This document shows, piece after piece, positions 1-5,488 of a stretch of DNA of 11,669 nucleotides. The DNA comes from Verrucomicrobia bacterium 12-59-8 (GTDB lineage Bacteria > Verrucomicrobiota > Verrucomicrobiae > Verrucomicrobiales > Verrucomicrobiaceae). The position numbers and the translations under genes were made by a program. The first letter of the stretch is position 1, and the number at the start of each line of letters is the position of its first letter. Location: contig NCCR01000128.1 of the NCBI GenBank assembly GCA_002279765.1, forward strand, positions 1 to 11,669. The letters run 5' to 3'. The notes under the pieces were generated by a model. The model saw nothing but the letters and a program-made list of their open reading frames with translations. It ran no database searches and had not been told where the DNA came from.

Positions 1-693
1 AACCGCCCCATCGGCAGCTTCCTCTTCCTCGGCCCCACCGGCGTCGGCAAGACCGAGCTCTGCAAAGCCCTCGCCGAATTCCTCTTCGACGACGACACCG
101 CCATGACGCGCATCGACATGAGCGAATACATGGAGAAGCACAGCGTCAGCCGACTCATCGGCGCGCCTCCCGGCTACGTCGGTTACGAAGAAGGCGGCCA
201 GCTCAGCGAAACCGTCCGCCGCCGCCCCTACAGCGTCGTGCTCTTCGATGAAGTCGAAAAAGCCCACCCCGATGTCTTCAATGTGCTGCTCCAAGTCCTC
301 GACGACGGCCGCATCACCGACGGCCAGGGCCGCACGGTCGATTTCAAAAACACGGTCCTCATCATGACCAGCAACATCGGCAGCAACGCCATTCAGGACG
401 TCAGCAATCCTGAGCAGCGCGATGCCCTCGTGCGCGACAGCCTCAAGCAGTTCTTCCGCCCCGAATTCCTCAACCGCATCGACGAAATCGTCATCTTCGA
501 CCGTCTCGATGCCGCTCAGCTCGATCAGATCGTCAAGATCCAGCTCCAGCGCGTCATCGACCGCCTCGCCAAGCAGAACATCCACCTCACCGTCACCGAC
601 GACACCACCCGCTACCTCGCCGACGCCGGCTTCGATCCCGTCTTCGGCACCGCCACGATGAAGAACGGGAAGCCGGTGTTTGTGAAGAAGTGA
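1..693 (+). CDS. clpB: ClpB disaggregase, second AAA+ module; 5'-partial, abnormal short C-terminus
   Basis: ATP-driven protein disaggregase that, in known systems, threads aggregated proteins through a hexameric ring together with DnaK in the cytosol. The reading frame is open from base 1, so the N-terminal domain, first AAA+ module and middle domain lie outside the window. Of 230 visible residues: Walker A GPTGVGKT at 11-18, pore-loop tyrosine in GYVG at 58-61, Walker B VVLFDE at 79-84, sensor-1 Asn at 125, and the [10 protein letters not shown] stretch with arginine finger at about 159. The [11 protein letters not shown] and [23 protein letters not shown] stretches point to ClpB rather than ClpA/ClpC. 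Oddity: after GFDPVFG (residues 210-216) the usual GARPLKR sensor-2 motif and some 40 further residues are missing, replaced by [14 protein letters not shown] and a stop. The tail uses GGG and CCG codons that the ClpB part avoids. The product may be non-functional or altered, or the junction may be an assembly error. Confidence 0.9.
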   Translation, partial: NRPIGSFLFLGPTGVGKTELCKALAEFLFDDDTAMTRIDMSEYMEKHSVSRLIGAPPGYVGYEEGGQLSETVRRRPYSVVLFDEVEKAHPDVFNVLLQVLDDGRITDGQGRTVDFKNTVLIMTSNIGSNAIQDVSNPEQRDALVRDSLKQFFRPEFLNRIDEIVIFDRLDAAQLDQIVKIQLQRVIDRLAKQNIHLTVTDDTTRYLADAGFDPVFGTATMKNGKPVFVKK

Positions 694-780
694 GGCCGCC
701 TTTCCTGGATCGCAGGATAACGCAGTCGCTTATCGTGTCTCCAGATTCCACAAGAGTGTTCATTCCGAAGCGTCCATGTT
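694..780. other. Gap after truncated clpB
   Basis: Non-coding spacer between the clpB stop and the convergent end of the membrane protein gene. The missing ClpB C-terminal residues are not found in any of the three plus-strand frames here; the frame starting at base 651 stays open to about 785 but does not resemble ClpB. A weak bulged inverted repeat (GATAA...TTATC, 716-734) has no T-run after it, so I do not call a terminator. No transposase or inverted terminal repeat is visible that would explain the clpB truncation. Confidence 0.5.
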
Positions 781-1338
781 TTAGGTGATGCCGATCACCG
801 CTATGAAGGCACTCTCGGCCGTTTTACCCATCGCTTTGTCCTGCGCTTCTGGATTCTTAGGAAGCGGCTTGAAAAAGAAGACCCCAATGGAAAAAAATAG
901 ACCAAGCAATGCGAAAAGCCCAAAAACTAGACCGAGGCACTTCGAGTAGCTAAAGTGACCACTAACAAGCGGATATGCTGATGAACTTTTTGTATTATGA
1001 TCGTCTCGGGCAAAAATATTTAATTCGTGCGGCACACCATGCACAACTGGATGCGAGTGAAGTGAGTCAAGATGCCTGATGGCCGCTTCACCGTTCCGCA
1101 CTAGCTGTCGATTCCGCTGGTCAATCTTCCAGAAAATGAACGAAAGGATAGTCAAAACCACACCGAGCGGACAAACCCATCGAGGGTCGCCTCCGTCACG
1201 AAGTAGTGTGGTGATGCCGCCGGCAAAGAGACCTGCTACAATAAGGAAAAAATTAAAGGTCTTCATTCGCTGGTCGGCGTGATAGGCGAAATACGACCAA
1301 GCGTAAGTTCGGAACATCGTCTCTTGTGGTGTGTCCAT
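781..1338 (-). CDS. Three-helix membrane protein of unknown function, AT-rich gene
   Basis: I do not recognise a named family with certainty. The 185-residue protein starts with a soluble amphipathic stretch rich in aromatics (YAWSYFAYHADQRMKTFNFF), then a first membrane helix at about 28-46, a second at about 54-71, a charged helix with the pattern DQRNRQLVRNGEAAIRHLD (73-91), a polar region with several His (95-130), and a third membrane helix at about 134-156. Two helices followed by a charged helix recall SLATT-type and other accessory-region membrane proteins; this is resemblance of architecture only. The gene is visibly richer in A/T than clpB or recJ, consistent with recent acquisition. 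ATG at 1338 has no clear Shine-Dalgarno site; Met8 (about 1317), preceded by AAGAG, is an alternative start. It is convergent with clpB and preceded by an AT-rich leader. Confidence 0.7.
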   Translation of the reverse strand: MDTPQETMFRTYAWSYFAYHADQRMKTFNFFLIVAGLFAGGITTLLRDGGDPRWVCPLGVVLTILSFIFWKIDQRNRQLVRNGEAAIRHLDSLHSHPVVHGVPHELNIFARDDHNTKSSSAYPLVSGHFSYSKCLGLVFGLFALLGLFFSIGVFFFKPLPKNPEAQDKAMGKTAESAFIAVIGIT

Positions 1339-1596
1339 TTGATGAAAAGCTTGTAGCGATTAATATTGGAGAACGCTTACAACATTAGTCTGTACCATGG
1401 TTTATAATAAGATAAATACGCGTTTTTTTTATAAACGATGGTCCATCTCGTATCAGAAACAGGAAAAAAACTTTGCCTCTTGCTCCAGACTATTGCCGAC
1501 GACACTACCCGCAAGTTCCGGCGACCGCCCATTCAAGCGCACCGAAGAAGTGAGATTCTGACTGTCTCTAAGAAGCTATCAGACCAGAATGGCCAT
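1339..1596. other. AT-rich intergenic stretch, probable promoter region of the membrane protein gene
   Basis: Between the start of the membrane protein gene (1338, minus) and the end of the repeat-containing gene (1597, minus). Bases about 1340-1440 are strongly A/T-rich with an eight-T run (1423-1430) and many TATA-like words, which suits a promoter for the minus-strand gene, but I could not choose a convincing -35/-10 pair. From about 1441 the base composition becomes GC-richer again. No gene is supported here. Confidence 0.35.
1555..1590 (-). terminator. Weak hairpin downstream of the repeat-containing gene
   Basis: ATTCTG (1555-1560) pairs with CAGAAT (1585-1590), and GTCT (1564-1567) with AGAC (1581-1584), leaving a 13-base loop and a 3-base bulge. 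It lies just beyond the stop codon of the minus-strand gene ending at 1597, the expected place for a terminator, but no T-run follows on the minus strand, so a factor-independent terminator is doubtful. Confidence 0.2.
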
Positions 1597-2109
1597 TTAC
1601 TTCCTCCGCGCCCGCTTCGGCTTCTCCGGCACCAGCGTCATCTGCGGCGTCACCTTGATTCCCATGCGCTTGTAATAGTCGAGCATCTCCTCTGTAGCCA
1701 CTCGGCCTGCTTCGAGGCCAATGCGCACCATCTCCGACATGTCCATTGGCGGGCCTTCCTGGTGTCGTGTGGAATCAATGGCATGAGGAGAAGCAGAACG
1801 TGTATTATCGGTCGGAGGCTTCTTCCGCCTCACTCGCTTCGGCTTCTCCGGCACCAACGTCATTTGCGGCGTCACCTTGATGCCCATACGCTTGTAATAG
1901 TCCAGCATCTTCTCCGTGGCCACGCGGCTGGCTTCGAGCACAATTTTCGACATCTCGGACATTTCACGCGGCGGCCCTTCTTGAAGGCGTATGCAATCGA
2001 TGATGGCTTGAAGCTGGTCCATGGTGTGGGGGGGCAGTCGTCGACGACGTTCGCGGAAGCCTTGGATAATCGTCTCACAAACCCCACGCATGGGCAAGCG
2101 GCAGATCAT
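1597..2109 (-). CDS. Hypothetical protein with two near-identical ~60-residue units
   Basis: I know no family for this protein. With ATG at 2109 it has 170 residues. An arginine-rich segment (GFRERRRRLP) comes first, then two copies of a 60-residue unit separated by 14 residues. Each unit has QEGPP, a helix of the type MSEM..I.LEA.RVATE.MLDYYKRMG, then IKVTPQMTLVPEKPKR.RRK with a basic end. The copies match at 49 of 60 positions, and many DNA differences between them are synonymous, which supports real coding and selection on the protein. The basic tails could contact nucleic acid, but this is a guess. The start is uncertain: the frame is open to a GTG at 2184, which would overlap the flavodoxin-like gene; Met codons at 2091 and 2022 are also possible. 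A seven-base G run (2028-2034) could hide a frameshift. It lies 40 bases after the flavodoxin-like gene on the same strand, so it is probably co-transcribed. Confidence 0.6.
   Translation of the reverse strand: MICRLPMRGVCETIIQGFRERRRRLPPHTMDQLQAIIDCIRLQEGPPREMSEMSKIVLEASRVATEKMLDYYKRMGIKVTPQMTLVPEKPKRVRRKKPPTDNTRSASPHAIDSTRHQEGPPMDMSEMVRIGLEAGRVATEEMLDYYKRMGIKVTPQMTLVPEKPKRARRK
1600..1779 (-). repeat. Second (C-terminal) copy of the in-gene direct repeat
   Basis: This 180-base segment encodes the C-terminal 60-residue unit and repeats the segment at 1822-2001 with a 222-base offset (74 codons, in frame). The best conserved part covers LDYYKRMGIKVTPQMTLVPE, identical in both copies. Confidence 0.85.
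1822..2001 (-). repeat. First (N-terminal) copy of the in-gene direct repeat
   Basis: Partner of 1600-1779. Eleven of 60 encoded residues differ, mostly in the helix before the DYYKRMG stretch and in the first ten residues. The in-frame 222-base spacing points to an internal duplication within the gene. Confidence 0.85.
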
Positions 2110-2149
2110 ACTGGCCCATTGCAGCCACCAAGAATGCAGAGTGTCGGTC

Positions 2150-2737
2150 TCATGACGGTTGGGTCTTATCTTCCACAAAATCACTCGGACACAACCGCTT
2201 CACCTCCTTCGTCAGCGGATTCTGATCCTTGCGACCATGCACATACAGCGCCGTCCATTCGGCAAGACGCCGCCCAAGAATGCGACACGCCTCCTGCGTC
2301 TCCTCTTCCCGCGGTGCCTTGGAGGCCACGGCTCCATAGTGCAGCGTCATCTTCTTGCCCGAGTAATCCGTGACACCAAAGACGAGGAATCCAAAATTCA
2401 TCAGCACCGTGAGAATCGACTGACACGCAAGCTCCATGCCGCCGCCCCAGCCACCCGCACTGCTGAAAGCACACGCGATCTTCCCATCCACCTCCAGCCA
2501 GTTGTCCGCCATCGTCTCATCCCAAAAGCGTTTCATCTTCCACGACAGAATGCCCATGTTTGTCGGACTGCCCACCGCAAGCCCATCACACCACACAACA
2601 TCCTCCGCACTGGCTTCATCCACATGCCTCACCCGCACCTCAGTCTCCGGCACCTGCTGCGCCCCTTCAGCCACAAGCGCGGCCATTTTCGCGACGTTGC
2701 CGCTGCGGGAATCATAGAGAACAAGGATTTGGTTCAT
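2150..2737 (-). CDS. Flavodoxin-like / WrbA-type FMN-binding oxidoreductase
   Basis: Predicted cytosolic FMN protein of the flavodoxin fold, 195 residues, close to the ~198 of WrbA NAD(P)H:quinone oxidoreductases. The N-terminus MNQILVLYDSRSGNVAKMA holds the phosphate-binding loop (S-x-SGN, about residues 10-14). VGSPTNMGILSWKMKRFWD (55-72) corresponds to the WrbA-type GTPTRYG...MKxFLD segment that lines the flavin. AFSSAGGWGGGMELACQSI (90-108) matches the third flavin loop, followed by the usual GFLVFGV strand. The expected role is two-electron quinone reduction or another flavin electron transfer; the substrate cannot be told. ATG at 2737 is chosen because the fold begins exactly there; the frame runs open much further upstream, but that part overlaps the MBL gene in another frame. 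It starts 13 bases after the MBL-fold gene, clearly the same operon. Confidence 0.85.
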   Translation of the reverse strand: MNQILVLYDSRSGNVAKMAALVAEGAQQVPETEVRVRHVDEASAEDVVWCDGLAVGSPTNMGILSWKMKRFWDETMADNWLEVDGKIACAFSSAGGWGGGMELACQSILTVLMNFGFLVFGVTDYSGKKMTLHYGAVASKAPREEETQEACRILGRRLAEWTALYVHGRKDQNPLTKEVKRLCPSDFVEDKTQPS

Positions 2738-2750
2738 GGTGGGAAGCGAC

Positions 2751-3428
2751 TCAACATCCCAGCGCCAGACTGCGCAAGTATTCCAACTGCCTCTCCGGCG
2801 GTGATTCATCGGCATGACATGGCAAAACGCCATCCAGAGGCAGTTCAAGGGCACGATGAATGCTGCGGCGTGCCTCCTCATTGTCTTGGTTGAGATATGC
2901 CGGAGCGATCTGTGGGCCGAAGCCAAAGGTGGCAAACAGATCTCCGCTGAAAAGCAGCCGATGTTTAGCGGAGTAGAAGCCGCAGTGACCGTGGGTGTGG
3001 CCGGGCAATGCCACCATGCGAAGACCGCCCCAGACAGGGATCTCGTCGCCCACATTGAGCAAACGATCCGGTATGAACGAAGGCTGGCGCAGCAGGCGAC
3101 GTCCCACCCATTCGGCCATGCCTGCGACACGTCCGAGGCCGGTATAACGAGCCCGATTCTCGTAGTGCTCCAGATCGCGCTCCGGTCCGGCGATCCACGC
3201 CGAATGCTGTGCAGCAAGTGCGGGAGCGTTTCTCACATGATCCAGATGGCCATGCGTGAGAAGGATGCCACGAATCGGCAGCCTGTCCCAGCCACGTGCC
3301 ACCAAGACAGCCTGCAGCGCACGTCGGCCGCCAATGAATCCGGTGTCGATGAGATACAGCGCCTCACCATCCCGCAGGACGAAAAATTGCACAATGAGCG
3401 TGCGGACGATGAGCAGATCTGGCGGCAT
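2751..3428 (-). CDS. Metallo-beta-lactamase-fold hydrolase (glyoxalase II-like)
   Basis: A 225-residue single-domain MBL-fold protein without signal peptide, likely cytosolic. The metal-site motif THGHLDH is at residues 58-64 (ligands H59, H61, D63, H64), followed by GHTHGH with H144, SGD with D163 and a C-terminal PCH with H205. This is the full ligand set for two metals, Zn-type as in glyoxalase II-like thioester or ester hydrolases. The substrate is unknown. ATG at 3428 is preceded by no clear Shine-Dalgarno site. The gene leads a minus-strand operon with the flavodoxin-like gene 13 bases downstream and is divergent from the sulfatase, with a 71-base shared upstream region. MBL plus flavodoxin recalls flavodiiron proteins, but those carry H-x-E-x-D at the metal site, whereas this protein has H-x-H-x-D-H. 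Confidence 0.88.
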   Translation of the reverse strand: MPPDLLIVRTLIVQFFVLRDGEALYLIDTGFIGGRRALQAVLVARGWDRLPIRGILLTHGHLDHVRNAPALAAQHSAWIAGPERDLEHYENRARYTGLGRVAGMAEWVGRRLLRQPSFIPDRLLNVGDEIPVWGGLRMVALPGHTHGHCGFYSAKHRLLFSGDLFATFGFGPQIAPAYLNQDNEEARRSIHRALELPLDGVLPCHADESPPERQLEYLRSLALGC

Positions 3429-3499
3429 GCAGAATCACATAGGCTAGAGAGGCGCTTTTCATGAAGCAACCCGCGAGTTCCTGCGTTTGGGTAGGACTC

Positions 3500-4933
3500 A
3501 TGAAGTCGCTTTTCATCCTCACTTTGATTCTCCTCGGCACGTTCGCCCATGCAGCCGACAAGCCGAACATCATCTACATCCTGGCCGATGACATGGGCTA
3601 CGGAGACGCTGGCTGCTACGGGCAGAAAATTCTGAAGACGCCGAATCTCGACAAGATGGCAGCAGAGGGGATGAAGTTCACGCGGCATTACGCAGGCTGC
3701 ACGGTGTGCGCGCCGTCGCGTTGCGTGCTGATGACGGGATTGCACACGGGGCATTGCCGCGTGCGCGGAAATGGCGTGGGGAGCATCCCCGACGAAGATG
3801 TCACACTGCCAAAAGTGCTGAAGTCAGCGGGGTATCACACGGCGTGCATTGGCAAATACGGCCTCGGCAAGCCGCTGCCGCTGGACGATCCCCAGCGCAA
3901 AGGCTTCGATGAATCCTTCGGCTACGTGGGCACCAGCCACGCGCATAACTTTTTCTCGAAGGCGATCATTCGGAACGGCAAGATCGTGGACCTGCCAAAC
4001 ACGGTGATCCCCGGCTCATTCAAGGATGCGCATGACTATTCCGACAGCGATCTGGTGGGAACGGGCGTGGCACCGCTGGACGGGCGCAAGGCCTGGATAC
4101 CGCAACTGCTCGCCGACGATGTGCAGCGCTATCTCGGCGAGCGTGCGAAGGCGAAGGAACCCTTCTTCCTCTACTACGCGTTCAACATCCCGCACGCGAA
4201 CAACGAAGCCGGCAAGAACTCGCCGCTGGGTCACGGGATGGAATCCCCTGACTACGGCGAATTCAAAGACAAGGACTGGCCCGATGCGGAAAAAGGCTTC
4301 GCCCAGTTCATTCGCTTCCTCGACAGCGAGGTGGGCAAAATTTTGGCCCGGCTCAAGGAACTGGGGCTTGCAGACAACACGCTGGTGATGTTTTCCAGCG
4401 ACAACGGCCCGCATCAAGAGGGCGGGCATCAAAGCGACTTCTTCAACAGCAACGGCGACTTCAAGGGCATCAAACGTGACCTGACCGACGGCGGCATCCG
4501 CGAGCCGTTCATCGCGTGGTGGCCCGGCAAGGTGAAAGCAGGCGCGGTGAGCGAGCATGTGAGCGGATTTCAAGACGTGCTCCCCACCTTGGCCGAACTC
4601 TGCGATGCACAGCTTTCCACCGAGACAGACGGCATCTCATTCCTGCCCACCCTGCTCGGCAAAGCAGGCCAGCAGCAGCATTCGCATCTGTATTGGGCCT
4701 TTGACGAACAGGGCGGCAAGCTCGCCGTGCTGAAGTGGCCCTGGAAGCTCATTCACCTCAACACTGGTGCCGCTCCGAAGGGTGCCAAGGGCAAGGGCAA
4801 ACCCAAACCGCTCGAAAAACTGCTCTACAATCTCGAAACGGACGTCGGTGAGGAAACGAATCTCGCCGCTGAAAAGCCGGAGATCGTGGCAGAGCTGGAA
4901 AAGCTCATGCAGGCCTCATGGCGTGCGCCGTAA
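3500..4933 (+). CDS. Secreted sulfatase (formylglycine-dependent, Cys-type)
   Basis: Hydrolyses sulfate esters, probably on polysaccharides, outside the cytoplasm. With ATG at 3500 the 477-residue protein begins with a clean signal peptide (MKSLFILTLILLGTFAHAA) and then KPNIIYILADDMGYGD, whose two Asp (30-31) bind calcium. The Cys-type signature C-A-P-S-R is at 70-74; Cys70 would be converted to formylglycine by a separate enzyme not seen here. SSDNGPHQEGG (299-309) gives further metal and substrate ligands. The usual GKWHLG motif reads GKYGLG (119-123), so the common active-site His is replaced; together with TVCAPSRC.LMTG.HTGH this recalls, from memory, the S1_16-type subgroup. An upstream in-frame ATG at 3461 has a good AGAGAGG site 8 bases before it, but would put 13 residues ahead of the signal peptide; TAGGA precedes 3500. 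The 3' end overlaps the DUF3592 gene by 18 bases. Confidence 0.93.
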   Translation: MKSLFILTLILLGTFAHAADKPNIIYILADDMGYGDAGCYGQKILKTPNLDKMAAEGMKFTRHYAGCTVCAPSRCVLMTGLHTGHCRVRGNGVGSIPDEDVTLPKVLKSAGYHTACIGKYGLGKPLPLDDPQRKGFDESFGYVGTSHAHNFFSKAIIRNGKIVDLPNTVIPGSFKDAHDYSDSDLVGTGVAPLDGRKAWIPQLLADDVQRYLGERAKAKEPFFLYYAFNIPHANNEAGKNSPLGHGMESPDYGEFKDKDWPDAEKGFAQFIRFLDSEVGKILARLKELGLADNTLVMFSSDNGPHQEGGHQSDFFNSNGDFKGIKRDLTDGGIREPFIAWWPGKVKAGAVSEHVSGFQDVLPTLAELCDAQLSTETDGISFLPTLLGKAGQQQHSHLYWAFDEQGGKLAVLKWPWKLIHLNTGAAPKGAKGKGKPKPLEKLLYNLETDVGEETNLAAEKPEIVAELEKLMQASWRAP

Positions 4934-5413
4934 GACACCACGCAGCATGCCGAAGCCACCGAGGACGAAGAGCAGCGGAAACCAGATGGAATACAAGGCG
5001 GCACGCGAGCCGTGTTGTAGGACGGCTTCATCCGGAGCCGCCGGATTCACAAAACACGTCTGAGTCGATCCAGTGGGGTAGTTCTGCTGCTTCTGCCGGG
5101 CGACATCGAGATGCAGTGTCGGTGCAGACTCCACCTGGCGGATGCGTGTGCTGCTGCGCTTAACACCGTTGAATTCATATTCGTAACGCACCTCCACCCG
5201 GTGCGCGGGATCTGAGTGCGGCGTGGGTCGCTCGCTCACGAGGCGGGAAGAAAGGATGCGGCATGGAACCTGCGACCAATGCCGTGTGATCTGCGCCTTC
5301 TCATACGACAACCACATCCGCCACGCAAAGAACGATCCTGCCATGATGAGAAACAAACCCATCATGCAAAGCCACAAGCGGCCTGATTGAGATGCAAATT
5401 GATTCTGCGACAT
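4916..5413 (-). CDS. DUF3592 membrane protein
   Basis: A 165-residue protein with the layout typical of DUF3592: a membrane helix at about 12-32, an external beta-rich segment containing the pattern VEVRYEYEFNGV (73-84) and CFVNPAAPDEAVL (120-132), and a second membrane helix at about 139-160 ending in a basic cytoplasmic tail. The biochemical function of the family is not known. I place the start at ATG 5413, directly before the first helix; the frame is open to ATG 5473 and GTG 5488, which would add a 20-25 residue extension touching the recJ start codon. No clear Shine-Dalgarno site precedes any of these. It converges on and overlaps the sulfatase by 18 bases and is divergent from recJ. 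Confidence 0.8.
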   Translation of the reverse strand: MSQNQFASQSGRLWLCMMGLFLIMAGSFFAWRMWLSYEKAQITRHWSQVPCRILSSRLVSERPTPHSDPAHRVEVRYEYEFNGVKRSSTRIRQVESAPTLHLDVARQKQQNYPTGSTQTCFVNPAAPDEAVLQHGSRAALYSIWFPLLFVLGGFGMLRGVLRRTP

Positions 5414-5430
5414 GGCTTCGGGAAGCAGGC

Positions 5431-5460
5431 TTTGACTACGCTTCACTAGTGTTCCATACA
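5431..5460 (+). promoter_or_regulatory. Possible recJ promoter
   Basis: TTGACT (5431-5436) matches five of six -35 consensus bases; 18 bases later CATACA (5455-5460) is only a weak -10. It sits about 30 bases before the recJ start in the divergent gap between DUF3592 and recJ. The poor -10 keeps confidence low. Confidence 0.25.
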
Positions 5461-5488
5461 GAGATGTATTCATCTCGCAAATATCCAC

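Noticed and set aside
716..734. Inverted repeat after clpB as a terminator
   Set aside because: Short bulged stem without a following T-run.
651..785. Frame-shifted continuation of ClpB
   Set aside because: The frame is open but its translation has no GARPLKR or other ClpB C-terminal features, so a simple frameshift does not explain the ending.
694..2150. Complete defence or toxin-antitoxin system in the left accessory stretch
   Set aside because: Only one membrane protein and one unknown duplicated-unit protein are present; no nuclease, nucleotide cyclase, antitoxin or other partner domain is recognisable.
1438..2373. Long plus-strand open frame opposite the repeat-containing and flavodoxin-like genes
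   Set aside because: Its translation is rich in His, Arg, Ser and Pro with no domain, and it mirrors two better-supported minus-strand genes; the repetitive HLRRHLDxHxLVI stretches are only the antisense image of the duplicated units.
2751..3428. True flavodiiron (nitric oxide/oxygen reductase) MBL subunit
   Set aside because: The metal motif is THGHLDH, with His where diiron enzymes have Glu, so a diiron centre of that type is unlikely.
4016..4573. Minus-strand open frame inside the sulfatase
   Set aside because: Antisense of conserved sulfatase motifs; such frames are common in GC-rich genes.
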